DNA of 64,000 bases, from NCBI RefSeq assembly GCF_025751535.1, contig NZ_JAOWLC010000005.1, positions 1 to 64,000 on the forward strand, in the 5' to 3' direction. Source of the stretch: Lentibacter sp. XHP0401 (GTDB taxonomy: Bacteria > Pseudomonadota > Alphaproteobacteria > Rhodobacterales > Rhodobacteraceae). The notes beneath the pieces are model-generated. The model searched no databases. It was not told the origin of the DNA and worked only from the letters and a program-made list of their open reading frames with translations. Of this stretch, positions 16,342 to 24,377 are shown in pieces. The translations under genes were made by a program, and so were the position numbers. Every line of letters starts with the position of its first letter. The stretch's first letter is position 1.

Positions 16342-17040
16342 TTAAAGAGAGCCCAACCAATCCGGCAAATGGCCGATATCGGGCAAAACCACATCCGCCA
16401 ACGGCCTAAGATCAGCCTCCCCCGCCATGCCAGTCAACACAGCCACCGTGCGCATCCCCGCCGCACGACCTGCGCGCAAATCATGCGTGCTGTCGCCCAC
16501 CATCACGGCGGCCTCGGGCGCCACGCCCACCGCCTTGCAAAACGCCAGAAGCTGCCCCGGCGCGGGCTTGCCGCCAAAGCCGCTGTCAAACCCGGCGATA
16601 AAGTCGAAAAAGCCAGTCACACCCGCGCTTTTCAAATGCTCCAAAGCAGGCACTTCCGCATCATTCGTCGCCACACCAAGCTTCAGCCCCGCGCTGCGCA
16701 AACGGCCCAAAAGCGGCGCAAGCGGCACGGCTTCAGCCTGTGGCGCCTTGCCTGCTTCCTCGTTAAGCATATCCACAATCGCCGCGTGCTCCCGGTCGGG
16801 CAAATGCACCGCCAAAGCCTCGGCCACCTCGCTGGGCATCCCCGCAATCACAATGGAATCCGCATGAAAATGCTGCGCATCATAATCAAAGCCCACAGCA
16901 CCGGCCATCGCCCGCGCATGTGCCTCATCCCGCGCCAAACGCCGTAAAAACGCCAGCGCCCAAGCCTCCCATGTGCTCGCAAAGTCAAACAGTGTGCCGT
17001 CCTTGTCAAAGATCACGGCCTCCACGGGTTTCATGTCCAA
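16342..17040 (-). CDS. HAD-superfamily phosphatase, phosphoglycolate phosphatase-like
   Basis: A 232-residue haloacid-dehalogenase-type hydrolase. Motif I IFDKDGTLFDF gives the nucleophile Asp and the general acid Asp; motif II Thr/Ser lies in VATNDA; the motif III Lys is in GGKPAPGQLL; the motif IV acidic pair is in MVGDSTHD. The helical cap inserted after motif I is the Gph type. The substrate could be 2-phosphoglycolate or another small phosphate ester. It overlaps the upstream DUF3572 gene by 10 nt; an alternative start (MKPVEAV) lies two codons later. Confidence 0.9.
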   Translation of the reverse strand: MDMKPVEAVIFDKDGTLFDFASTWEAWALAFLRRLARDEAHARAMAGAVGFDYDAQHFHADSIVIAGMPSEVAEALAVHLPDREHAAIVDMLNEEAGKAPQAEAVPLAPLLGRLRSAGLKLGVATNDAEVPALEHLKSAGVTGFFDFIAGFDSGFGGKPAPGQLLAFCKAVGVAPEAAVMVGDSTHDLRAGRAAGMRTVAVLTGMAGEADLRPLADVVLPDIGHLPDWLGSL

Positions 17041-17315
17041 TTCACCTGCTCCCCGCCCGGCAACGCAGCCCGCGCCCGCATCGGCTGTTCATACTTCAGC
17101 CCCTCTGCCTCGCAAAACCCCATGACCCAGGCGTCATCCATTAACAGAAAGTCCAAAACCGATGCCAGAAAGGCAGGTTCACCCGCCTGTGCCTTGATAT
17201 CGTTCACAGAAGCACCACTCGCGCCCAGAAAAACCGGCAGCAGATCCTCATTCCCCGCCAGCCAGATAAGCGCTTTTATGCCGATATCCTCGGCCATTTC
17301 CTGTGACGCAGACAT
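17031..17315 (-). CDS. DUF3572 family protein
   Basis: A 94-residue protein starting MSASQEMAEDIGIKALIWLA, matching the small alphaproteobacterial DUF3572 family (helical, cytosolic, function unknown). An alternative TTG start lies three codons upstream, but ATG at 17315 is more likely. It overlaps the HAD phosphatase gene at its 3' end, suggesting coupling. It is divergent from the pleD-like gene with only 84 bp between starts, so the two share a regulatory region. Confidence 0.85.
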   Translation of the reverse strand: MSASQEMAEDIGIKALIWLAGNEDLLPVFLGASGASVNDIKAQAGEPAFLASVLDFLLMDDAWVMGFCEAEGLKYEQPMRARAALPGGEQVNWT

Positions 17316-17399
17316 TTTTAACAAACCTAGAAAGGAATTCTTAACTACTTTTGCGAAATGATGAACAGAACCGCAAGCGCAAAGGGGATGTTGTAGCTC

Positions 17400-18806
17400 A
17401 TGCCACGTAAAGTCTTAATCGTTGATGATATCGCGACCAACCGGATCGTGCTCAACGTCAAGCTTTCAACTGCCGGTTATGAGGTCGTGCAAGCCACAAA
17501 CATTGCAGAAGGCCTCATCGCGGCACGGCGCGACCGCCCTGATCTTGTGCTCGCCACCGCACGGCCCGATAAAATCAGCCCCCAGCGTTTCCTTGAGGCC
17601 TTCACCTCCGATAGACAGCTCGCAACGCTCCCCGTCATCATGCTCATGGAGTGCAACAACTTCACCTCACGGCTTTCCCTTCTCAAGGCAGGGGCCGCCG
17701 ATGTGATGTGTCAGCCGGCCAAAGTCGCACCGCTTCTGGCGCGCTTTCGTTCGATCCTGCGCAACCATGACAGCCAGGAAGAGACCTTGCTGGCCGAGCG
17801 CATGTCACAGACTCTCGGGTTTGCCGAGGCACCTGCCGGCTTCACAAAGCCCACACGCACCGCCATTATCACCCCCAACTCAACCCGCTCCAAAGCCTGG
17901 CTTACGGGCCTTGCAAGCGCGCCCAACAACGCGGCCTTCGCCTGCACCGAGGCCGACATTCTCAACGAGCGCACAGCACTCAACCCCGATGTGATCGTGG
18001 TCGAGCTTTCCGCCCAAACGCCCGAAGAGGGGCTCTGTCTGCTTGCCGATTTGCGCGCGCATCCACAATCGCGGCATGCGGGGCTCATCGCGGTGATAGA
18101 CGAGCCGATCGAAGCCCTCTATTGCAACGCGCTTGACCGGGGCGCAGACGAGGTGCTCCCGCACGGGTTCTGCGCCGAAGAGCTTGCCCTGCGGATTGCC
18201 CCTCTGGCCGCGCGCAAAAGCCGCAATGACCACCGCCGCGCCCATATGCACGAAGGCCTGCGCGCCGCCGTGACCGATCCGTTAACAGGCCTCTACAACC
18301 GCCGCTTCGCACACCCCAAACTGGCCCGGCTTCTCGCCGATTGTGCCTGCAAGGGCCAAAGCTGCGCCGTCATGGCCATTGATGTAGATCACTTCAAGCG
18401 CGTCAATGACGCCCTCGGCCATACCGCGGGCGATGCTGCGCTGGTGGCTCTTGCAGGCGTTCTGAAAGACAATATGCGCCCCGATGATCTCGTCGCGCGC
18501 ATCGGCGGCGAGGAGTTTCTCGTTATCCTCCCCGACACAAGCCATGCCCATGCCCAGCGCGCCGCCACACGGCTTTGCAGCATTATCGGCGCACACGCCT
18601 TTCGCCTCGGCACGCATATTCCAGCGCAGCATCTCACTGTCAGTATCGGGGTCGCCGTGCAAGAGCCTGAGGCCAAAGCCGCCGCCTCGTCCGACATGGC
18701 CGAGAGGCTTTCCAGTGCTCTTCTGGAGCGCGCAGATGCCGCGCTCTATCGCTCAAAGCACCATGGCCGTAATCGGGTCACAATGAGTGCGCGCAGCGCA
18801 GCCTGA
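17400..18806 (+). CDS. pleD: PleD-like diguanylate cyclase with two degenerate receiver domains
   Basis: A 468-residue REC-REC-GGDEF protein. Receiver 1 (1-120) keeps the early acidic pair (VLIVDD) but has Thr53 where PleD has the phosphoacceptor Asp53, and the conserved Lys region reads CQPAK. Receiver 2 (about 150-280) also lacks an obvious phosphoacceptor. The cyclase domain is intact: DVDHFKRVND, active-site GGEEF (ARIGGEEFLVIL) and a c-di-GMP inhibitory I-site R-x-x-D (RPDD) exactly five residues before it. It should make c-di-GMP under product inhibition, but activation by phosphorylation looks lost. It converges with the metal-sensor-like gene, with six bases between stops. Confidence 0.9.
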   Translation: MPRKVLIVDDIATNRIVLNVKLSTAGYEVVQATNIAEGLIAARRDRPDLVLATARPDKISPQRFLEAFTSDRQLATLPVIMLMECNNFTSRLSLLKAGAADVMCQPAKVAPLLARFRSILRNHDSQEETLLAERMSQTLGFAEAPAGFTKPTRTAIITPNSTRSKAWLTGLASAPNNAAFACTEADILNERTALNPDVIVVELSAQTPEEGLCLLADLRAHPQSRHAGLIAVIDEPIEALYCNALDRGADEVLPHGFCAEELALRIAPLAARKSRNDHRRAHMHEGLRAAVTDPLTGLYNRRFAHPKLARLLADCACKGQSCAVMAIDVDHFKRVNDALGHTAGDAALVALAGVLKDNMRPDDLVARIGGEEFLVILPDTSHAHAQRAATRLCSIIGAHAFRLGTHIPAQHLTVSIGVAVQEPEAKAAASSDMAERLSSALLERADAALYRSKHHGRNRVTMSARSAA

Positions 18807-18812
18807 GCAGGT

Positions 18813-19301
18813 TCAATCTTCTCGTTTGCGCTTGTGGGGGCCGCGCGCAAGCGCCTCCTCCAGACGGTCGGCAAGTTTAGCGCGCTCATCTGCGCTCATA
18901 GCAGTGAACCGCGCCAGCATAGCCGCTTCGGCAGCATCACGGTTTTTACGCAAATGCGCCGACTTTTGCGCCAAGGCCGCCTTAAGTGCGGCTGCATCAA
19001 ACGGCTCGGCTCTCAGAGCCACAGCAACGTTTTGCAACGCTTCCTTCTGAGCTTCCCAAAAGGCCTTCCGCCCGCCGCCCTGAGCCTCTTTCACAGCCTT
19101 GCCAATGGCGCGGCGGTCCTCATGGTCAAGGGCACGCACCAACGCATCGCTATTCACGTATCTCTCCGAAGCCCCGCCGTGCCTGAAAGCAACGCCAACA
19201 AATAGCCCCGCCACAACAAGGTTCAGCGCCAGCGAGCCAATGAGCAGCGCCTTGACCTTGCGGCTCATACGCGGCCCGGTTTTCTTTGCTGTTTCGGTCA
19301 T
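18813..19301 (-). CDS. Membrane-anchored periplasmic metal-sensor-like (CnrX/Spy-type) protein
   Basis: A 162-residue protein: cytosolic basic N-terminus, one transmembrane helix (about 18-42, VKALLIGSLALNLVVAGLFVGVA), then a long, charged, purely helical periplasmic domain ending LADRLEEALARGPHKRKRED. This is the pattern of the heavy-metal sensor/resistance (CnrX, Spy/CpxP-like) family. It is the last gene of an ECF sigma operon and its start shares one base with the stop of the preceding gene (TGATG). It probably helps control the sigma factor from the periplasm. His residues near the helix end (FRHGG, LDHED) might bind metal; this is inference. Confidence 0.75.
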   Translation of the reverse strand: MTETAKKTGPRMSRKVKALLIGSLALNLVVAGLFVGVAFRHGGASERYVNSDALVRALDHEDRRAIGKAVKEAQGGGRKAFWEAQKEALQNVAVALRAEPFDAAALKAALAQKSAHLRKNRDAAEAAMLARFTAMSADERAKLADRLEEALARGPHKRKRED

Positions 19302-19675
19302 CAGAACTCTCCCAGTGCTGCAAGATACTCATAGTCGTCGCCAAGGCTTTCAAGAGCGGCAGCACTTTCGTATCCGGGCAATCCAAACGTATCCGTCAAG
19401 CCCGGCATCGAGCTCATACCAAGCCAGAGACCAAAGGACGAGGCCGCCACAAGTCCGCCAAGGCCGGTCCAACCACCGATCATATCGAAGAACCCGCTCC
19501 CCCTTGCACGGCGCGGCGCTCGCGGCACGGAAGCTGTGGCAAAGCCCGCCTGCACATCGGCAGCGTCCTCCAGAACCCGCGCCAAAAGGGCTGCGTCAGG
19601 CTCGGGTGCGTCGGCTCTTGCCGCAGCAAACATCTCGTCCAGCATGGTGTCATCAACGTGCTTGTGATCAGTCAT
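19301..19675 (-). CDS. Probable anti-sigma factor (single-pass membrane protein)
   Basis: A 124-residue protein. The cytosolic N-terminal half (MTDHKHVDDTMLDEMFAAAR and a helical segment with ALLARVLEDA) is followed by one transmembrane helix (about 68-88, GLGGLVAASSFGLWLGMSS) and a short periplasmic tail. It is encoded directly after, and overlapping, the ECF sigma gene, the standard position of the cognate anti-sigma factor. No zinc-binding ZAS motif (HxxxCxxC) is seen, so it is not the redox type. Three consecutive ATG codons occur; the one at 19675 has the best-spaced GGGG ribosome site. Confidence 0.75.
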   Translation of the reverse strand: MTDHKHVDDTMLDEMFAAARADAPEPDAALLARVLEDAADVQAGFATASVPRAPRRARGSGFFDMIGGWTGLGGLVAASSFGLWLGMSSMPGLTDTFGLPGYESAAALESLGDDYEYLAALGEF

Positions 19676-20255
19676 CATCATACCCCAGTTCATCCTTGCG
19701 CCCTTCAAGCACAGCCTTCAAGGCCCGTTTTCCCCGCGCGGTCAGGCTTTCCACCGCTTCAACTTTCAGGTCCATAATCTGCGCGATCTCGGGGTTTGAA
19801 AGCCCTTCAATGTGGCGCAAAACAACAGCTTGGCGCTGACGGTCCGGCAGTTGCCCCAGTGCCTCTTGCAAAGCTTCCGCACGGGAGCGGTCCTGTATTC
19901 TGTCCGCGGCACTCGGCGCGCCGTCTTCCGGCTCGGCAACCGAGTCAATATCAATGGTCCGCCGCTTGCGCAGCCTGTCGGTGCAGGCGTTTGCAACCAC
20001 ACGATACAGCCATGTCGTCACTTTCGCTTCACCCATGCGCCACTCGGGGGCAACCCGCCACAGCTTCAACATCGCTTCTTGCGCAATATCTTCAGCCTCA
20101 GCCCTGTCGCCCAAAAGGCGATATGCATGTGCCAGAACAACAGGTGTCAGCCGCGCATTCAAAGCCCCGGCCGCATACTCGTCTCCCCCTGCAAACATCA
20201 GCAGGAGCGTATCATCACTCAGCTTTCTCAAGTCATCCAGCGGCATCTGCATCAT
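19668..20255 (-). CDS. ECF-type RNA polymerase sigma factor
   Basis: A 195-residue group 4 sigma factor. Region 2 lies at about 20-95 (LTPVVLAHAYRLLGDRAEAEDIAQEAMLKLWR, then TWLYRVVANACTDRLRKRR) and region 4 at about 130-185 (LPDRQRQAVVLRHIEGLSNPEIAQIMDLKVEAVESLTARGKRAL). The linker is acidic. Partners on the same strand are the presumed anti-sigma (8-nt overlap) and the CnrX/Spy-like sensor. The EF-hand gene upstream, 70 bp away on the same strand, may be part of the same unit or a target. Confidence 0.93.
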   Translation of the reverse strand: MMQMPLDDLRKLSDDTLLLMFAGGDEYAAGALNARLTPVVLAHAYRLLGDRAEAEDIAQEAMLKLWRVAPEWRMGEAKVTTWLYRVVANACTDRLRKRRTIDIDSVAEPEDGAPSAADRIQDRSRAEALQEALGQLPDRQRQAVVLRHIEGLSNPEIAQIMDLKVEAVESLTARGKRALKAVLEGRKDELGYDDD

Positions 20256-20325
20256 TCCATGGGCCTAGCTATCATCAGCCAGTATGGCAAGCGCGCAAAG
20301 CTCCAGCCTCGCGCGCGCCGTTTGC

Positions 20326-20799
20326 TTAGTCGCGCTTCTTGCGGTCGTCGCGGTCTTTTCCTTTACCGCGCATCTTGGCAAGCTCGTCCTTGCTCAGAAA
20401 GCCGTCTTCGTCGGCATCAAGCTTTTCAAACATCTTCGCATGTTTGGCCTGACGCTCGGTGTCTTTCAACTCGTCCATGCTCAGCGCACCGTCCTTGTCG
20501 GCATCATGGCGTTCCAGCATCTTCGCGAAGCGCTTTTCAGCACGCTTGGAACCTGCCGCTTTCGCCTCGTCAGCACTGATTTTGCCGTCGCCGTTGGTGT
20601 CGCCTTCCGCAAAGCGCGCAGCGGGGCCAGCCTGCATTTCCTCAAGGCTCAACTTGCCGTCTTTGTTGGTGTCCAACTGCTCGAAGCGCATCTGGCCTCT
20701 GTCGTCGCCTTTTTTGTGGCCACCAAAGGCCATGGCGCTTCCACCGGCTGTTACAAGGCTGGCTGCGACAATAATTGCAACTGCATAATTCCGTTTCAT
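20326..20799 (-). CDS. Exported EF-hand calcium-binding protein
   Basis: A 157-residue protein with a signal peptide (MKRNYAVAIIVAASLVTAGG, probable cleavage after AMA). The mature part carries four EF-hand loops: DTNKDGKLSLEE, DTNGDGKISADE, DADKDGALSMDE and DADEDGFLSKDE, all with good Ca2+ ligands. The tail is highly charged (KGKDRDDRKKRD). It should be periplasmic and bind Ca2+ cooperatively. It lies just upstream of the ECF sigma operon on the same strand with no terminator visible between them, so it may be the first gene. Its leader contains a small GGGGCTG/CAGCCCC hairpin (20843-20861). Confidence 0.93.
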   Translation of the reverse strand: MKRNYAVAIIVAASLVTAGGSAMAFGGHKKGDDRGQMRFEQLDTNKDGKLSLEEMQAGPAARFAEGDTNGDGKISADEAKAAGSKRAEKRFAKMLERHDADKDGALSMDELKDTERQAKHAKMFEKLDADEDGFLSKDELAKMRGKGKDRDDRKKRD

Positions 20800-20984
20800 C
20801 GGGTATCTCCTGTTCTGCGCCTTGGTCCTGTCCTCGGCGTCTGGGGCTGATACGCAGCCCCGCCGGCTTTCCGTCGCACAGATTGCACAAAAGTCGCGAC
20901 ATCCCGCCGCAAGCTCACATTGCGCCCTTTATTCTTTGGGCTTTTGGCCTCACAGTTCCCCAAACGCCAGCGAACGGACTTCAC

Positions 20985-21398
20985 ATGCCCAACACTCAAC
21001 AAACCCTTGCCCAAAGTGCGCATACCGCCGGGGCAGATCGCCCGCTCAAGCTTGCCCTCTTCAAGGGCTGGAAGCGCAAATGCCCCAACTGCGGCTCAGG
21101 CCCACTGCTCAAGAGCTACCTCAAGGTGCATGATGACTGCGCTGTTTGCGGTGAAGATTTCAGCCATCACCGTGCAGATGATGGCCCGGCCTACCTTACA
21201 ATCCTTCTGGTCGGGCATCTGATGATTCCGCTCTTGCACATTACTTTTGTGCACTACCGCCCGGAGCCGCTCACGCTCTTCACCATCTTCGCGCTTGGCA
21301 CGACTGTGCTCACCCTATACCTTCTGCCTCGAATGAAAGGCGTGGTGATCGGCTTTCAGTGGGCGCGCCGTATGCATGGCTTTGACACCGCTGAGTAG
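20985..21398 (+). CDS. DUF983 family membrane protein
   Basis: A 137-residue protein. The N-terminal half has a zinc-ribbon-like pair of motifs, CPNCGSG and CAVCGEDF, characteristic of DUF983. Two transmembrane helices follow (about 70-90 and 97-117). DUF983 proteins are found near cytochrome oxidase genes in some bacteria, but the function is unknown. The start at 20985 (MPNTQQTLAQ) is chosen by family resemblance; the open frame continues upstream across the divergent EF-hand promoter. The Nudix gene follows 27 bp downstream. Confidence 0.87.
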   Translation: MPNTQQTLAQSAHTAGADRPLKLALFKGWKRKCPNCGSGPLLKSYLKVHDDCAVCGEDFSHHRADDGPAYLTILLVGHLMIPLLHITFVHYRPEPLTLFTIFALGTTVLTLYLLPRMKGVVIGFQWARRMHGFDTAE

Positions 21399-21425
21399 GC
21401 TTACCCTCACGCCAATGAGGGCCAC

Positions 21426-22148
21426 ATGAACAAAATCATAGACAAAACCGCCATCCGCAACGCCGCCACAGTGATCGCCCTGCGCGACCGCTTCACAGCC
21501 CCCAAGGTTCTCATGGGCCAGCGCGGCGAAAAAGCCGCCTTCATGCCCAACAAGTTCGTCTTCCCCGGCGGCGCGCTGGATGATGACGACTTTGAAGTAC
21601 CCCTCGCCGAAGGCTTTCATCCCGTCTGCGCCGACCGCCTCGCCGAGGGCTGCCCCCGCGATATTTCCCGCGCGCTCGGCGTCGCCGCCATTCGCGAGCT
21701 CTGGGAGGAAACAGGCCTCATCCTCGGCACCAAAGGCGAATGGGCTGGCGATGTCCCTGATGATTGGGAAGAGTTCGCCGAAGAAGGCTTCTTACCCTCC
21801 GCACGGCCTTTGCAATTTGTCTTCCGCGCTGTCACGCCTCCGGGCCGCCCCCGCCGCTTTGATGCGCGTTTCTTTCTCGTCGATGCCGATGAAATCGCCT
21901 CTGATCTGGATGATTTCTCAGGCGCCGAAGACGAGCTTTCGCATCTTCAGTGGATCCCGCTCGAAGAGGTCCGCAGCTTTGATCTGCCCTTCATCACCGA
22001 GGTGGTGCTGGCCGAGGTTGCCCACCGCGCGCACACAATCGAGCCGCCCGACAACGTGCCCTTCTTCCACAATGGCGAAGAAGAAAGCCTGTTTTTGCGC
22101 CTCGGCGGGCGCGGCCCCCTCACAGGCAAGCAAATCGCAAACGACTAA
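21426..22148 (+). CDS. Nudix family hydrolase
   Basis: A 240-residue Nudix protein. The catalytic helix RELWEETGL matches the core of the Nudix box (REUXEEXGU), preceded by FPGGALD. A stretch of about 35 residues separates the Gly-rich loop from the catalytic helix, as in the longer NUDT-type proteins. It probably hydrolyses a nucleoside diphosphate-linked compound such as an acyl-CoA or NADH; the substrate is unknown. It follows DUF983 on the same strand and ends at double-hairpin repeat copy B. Confidence 0.88.
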   Translation: MNKIIDKTAIRNAATVIALRDRFTAPKVLMGQRGEKAAFMPNKFVFPGGALDDDDFEVPLAEGFHPVCADRLAEGCPRDISRALGVAAIRELWEETGLILGTKGEWAGDVPDDWEEFAEEGFLPSARPLQFVFRAVTPPGRPRRFDARFFLVDADEIASDLDDFSGAEDELSHLQWIPLEEVRSFDLPFITEVVLAEVAHRAHTIEPPDNVPFFHNGEEESLFLRLGGRGPLTGKQIAND

Positions 22149-22174
22149 GCCCATCGCTGGAACTCTTTCGTCTT

Positions 22175-22255
22175 TCTTATTGCCGGAAATATCCTGGGGG
22201 AGCGCGAGGGGGCAAAGCCCTCTCGCAATGGTCGGATGTGCAAAGCACATTCGAA
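22175..22255. repeat. Double-hairpin intergenic repeat, copy B
   Basis: Begins TCTTATTGCCGGAAATATCC, then GGGGGAGCGCGAG. Hairpin 1 pairs CGAGGGGGC with GCCCTCTCG around an AAA loop, with one mismatch. Hairpin 2 pairs ATGTGC with GCACAT around AAA. It contains GGTCGG between the hairpins, as in copy C. It lies between the convergent Nudix and EamA genes. Confidence 0.85.
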
Positions 22256-22260
22256 ATCCC

Positions 22261-23160
22261 TCAATGCAGCCAGACAAGCGCCAGCACTGACATGGTGATC
22301 AACGCCATACCAACCCACTCGCGCCGCGTGATCACCTCGTTGAAAAACCACACCGAGACAATGATCGAAAAGATCACCTCGACCTGCCCGACCGCAAAAA
22401 CATAAGCCGCGTTCATCATCGCGAAAGCTGTAAACCAGCAGATCGAGCCGCCCATCCCCGCAAGGCCCATCCAGACCGAGGTGCGCCATGAGGCCACAAC
22501 ACGGCCCACCTCCCCCACCTCACGCCAACGCAGATATGCGCTCAAAGCGAGCGTCTGGAAAATCGTCACACAAGGCATTGCCACCAGCGCGCGCATCAAC
22601 GCATCCTCCGCCTGCACCTCAAGAGTCGCACCGCGGTAAGCCACAGCCGAAACCGCAAACAAAACACCTGAAAGGATGCCAAGCCCGGCCGCGCGGTTCA
22701 TTGCACGGCGCAAAAGCCCTCCCGCCCCTTCTGGAATATCCGAAAGCACCAAAACACCCACCAGCCCCAGCCCGATCGCCATCAAACCGCCGAAAGTCAC
22801 CATATCGCCCAGCACAACAAAGCCGACAAGCGCCGTCAGCATCACCTCGGTTTTCTTGAACGTAATCCCGACAGCAAAGTTGCGGCTGGCAAATATCGCC
22901 ACCACACACCATGTCGCCAGAATCTGCGCAATGCCGCCGCTTAGCACATAGACCCAAAAGCGCGGGCCTATCTCGGGCACCCCCTGCCCGCGCCACAGCA
23001 GGTATCCCGCCGCCAACAGCGTCACAAACGGCGCAGTGTAAAAAAAACGCGCCAGCGTGGCCCCGCCCGCCGAAAGCGTGCCCATGCTCAGGCGCTTTTG
23101 CAGCATAAAGCGCAGCGTCTGAAACGCCGCCGCCATTACAGAAAGATAAATCCAGCTCAT
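22261..23160 (-). CDS. EamA/DMT-family transporter
   Basis: A 299-residue integral membrane protein with about ten hydrophobic helices in two five-helix EamA repeats (repeat 1 about 5-140, repeat 2 about 150-295). Typical DMT features include the first helix SVMAAAFQTLRFMLQKR and the C-terminal GMALITMSVLALVWLH. Members export metabolites or amino acids; the substrate is unknown. It is downstream of and on the same strand as the desaturase gene (20-nt gap), so it could be co-transcribed with DUF2061 and the desaturase. Confidence 0.87.
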   Translation of the reverse strand: MSWIYLSVMAAAFQTLRFMLQKRLSMGTLSAGGATLARFFYTAPFVTLLAAGYLLWRGQGVPEIGPRFWVYVLSGGIAQILATWCVVAIFASRNFAVGITFKKTEVMLTALVGFVVLGDMVTFGGLMAIGLGLVGVLVLSDIPEGAGGLLRRAMNRAAGLGILSGVLFAVSAVAYRGATLEVQAEDALMRALVAMPCVTIFQTLALSAYLRWREVGEVGRVVASWRTSVWMGLAGMGGSICWFTAFAMMNAAYVFAVGQVEVIFSIIVSVWFFNEVITRREWVGMALITMSVLALVWLH

Positions 23161-23180
23161 CCGGCCTTAATGGGCCCGCT

Positions 23181-24074
23181 TTACGGCTTTGGCCAGAGCG
23201 GATGCGGCACAGGGTCTTTCGCACGTAGAAAATATTTCGCAAAAACATGCGCGTAAGAGCGGTAATAATAGCCGTCGTTCTTACCTAAAAACGCTTCCCG
23301 CTCGGCGCGAAACAAAGCTGGCAAGCGGTACCATGGCACGCCGGGCCGCTCGTGATGCACCACATGGTAATTGTTATTCAGAAACAAAAGCGCCAGCGGC
23401 CCGCGGTCTTCCACAATCACAGTGCGGCCCTGCGTGGCCTCATGCGCGCGGTGCTCCAGAAAAGTGCGGATTTTGAGCACCCCGAGTGCCGCATAAACCG
23501 CCACAAACAGCGCCCAAAGCGGAAGACTGCCGTGAGCCACAACCCACCAGATCACAATGGCAACAGCAGGAATATGCACAAGCCACGCGCTCAGCGCAGC
23601 ACGGTCTCCCGCCAGTATCGCGCGCCAGTCATCCCGCATAAAGAAAAACTGGCCCACCGCAGGCCCGACAAGAATGCGCCCCAGCAAAGTGTTGTTAAAG
23701 CTCAGCAAAACCTTCCCCCAGCGCGGCGTTACCGCCCAAATGGCAGGGTCACGGTAGTTGCTTTCCGGGTCATCATAAGGGTCGGTCAGGTTTTCATCCT
23801 GATGGTGGATAAGGTGCAAGTCGCGAAACCGCCCGTAAGGAACACAAAGCGTAAGCTGCACAAAGACCAAAGCCTCGTTCAGCCATTTCACCCGCGTCGG
23901 ATGCCCGTGCAGCGCCTCGTGGCAAAGGGAGGAATGCATCACCGCCGAAAGCATCACACAGGCCATTCCAAAAGGCAGCCAAGCCTCTGCCGCCCAAGTT
24001 GTTCCAAGCGCAAAAAGCCCGTAAGTTCCAACCAGCAGCCCAAGCGTAGGCCATTCAACCTTGGCGACCTTCAC
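23181..24074 (-). CDS. Membrane fatty acid desaturase family protein
   Basis: A 297-residue membrane di-iron enzyme. The three His boxes are present: HEALHGHP, HLIHHQDEN and NNNYHVVHHE. Hydrophobic segments flank them as in acyl-lipid desaturases and hydroxylases. A GTG start at 24074 overlaps the stop of the DUF2061 gene (GTGA), which argues for translational coupling and against the longer open frame. It probably introduces a double bond or hydroxyl into membrane lipid acyl chains; carotenoid-type substrates cannot be excluded. Confidence 0.85.
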   Translation of the reverse strand: MKVAKVEWPTLGLLVGTYGLFALGTTWAAEAWLPFGMACVMLSAVMHSSLCHEALHGHPTRVKWLNEALVFVQLTLCVPYGRFRDLHLIHHQDENLTDPYDDPESNYRDPAIWAVTPRWGKVLLSFNNTLLGRILVGPAVGQFFFMRDDWRAILAGDRAALSAWLVHIPAVAIVIWWVVAHGSLPLWALFVAVYAALGVLKIRTFLEHRAHEATQGRTVIVEDRGPLALLFLNNNYHVVHHERPGVPWYRLPALFRAEREAFLGKNDGYYYRSYAHVFAKYFLRAKDPVPHPLWPKP

Positions 24075-24271
24075 ACGCGCCCCCACGCGACATTGGCCCA
24101 AAAGCGCTCGTAAGCCACATAACTCACAAATCCGAGCGTGGTGTTCACCAGCGCCATGGCCCCGCCGGTTGCAAAAGAACCCGTGGCGATAAAACCCACA
24201 GCACTCATGATGGCAAACCCCAATAGGTTCCACAATACAGCTTTGGTCAAAGTGCGACGGCGGGTTTCCAA
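24071..24271 (-). CDS. DUF2061 small membrane protein
   Basis: A 66-residue protein starting (TTG)ETRRRTLTKAVLWNLLG, with two transmembrane helices (about 10-30 and 35-55), matching DUF2061. The start codon is TTG, supported by a well-placed AGGAG six bases upstream. It overlaps the desaturase by 4 nt, so the two are coupled. The upstream region is shared with the divergent XRE regulator, whose operator-like palindrome lies there. Confidence 0.82.
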   Translation of the reverse strand: METRRRTLTKAVLWNLLGFAIMSAVGFIATGSFATGGAMALVNTTLGFVSYVAYERFWANVAWGRV

Positions 24272-24358
24272 TATCTGCTCCTGTCATTGGGTTCACAGAA
24301 ACGTTACACAGGCTTCCCGCCCCCGCGCAGCCTGAATATGATTAACATTTCTCATCAA

Positions 24359-24376
24359 TGGTGATATATATCACCA
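24359..24376. promoter_or_regulatory. 18-bp perfect palindrome just before the XRE regulator start: probable operator
   Basis: The sequence TGGTGATATATATCACCA is a perfect 18-bp palindrome ending one base before the ATG at 24378. It covers the place where a ribosome site would be, so the mRNA is either leaderless or translation is blocked together with transcription. An HTH_XRE dimer is the natural candidate to bind it. The divergent DUF2061 start is 88 bp away, so one bound dimer could affect both directions. Confidence 0.75.
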
Positions 24377-24377
24377 A

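Noticed and set aside
20849-20872. ECF-type promoter (GGAA ... CGTATC) upstream of the EF-hand gene
   Set aside because: The spacing between the two words is 14 bases, shorter than the usual 16-17, and the -35 lacks the final C, so I do not call it.
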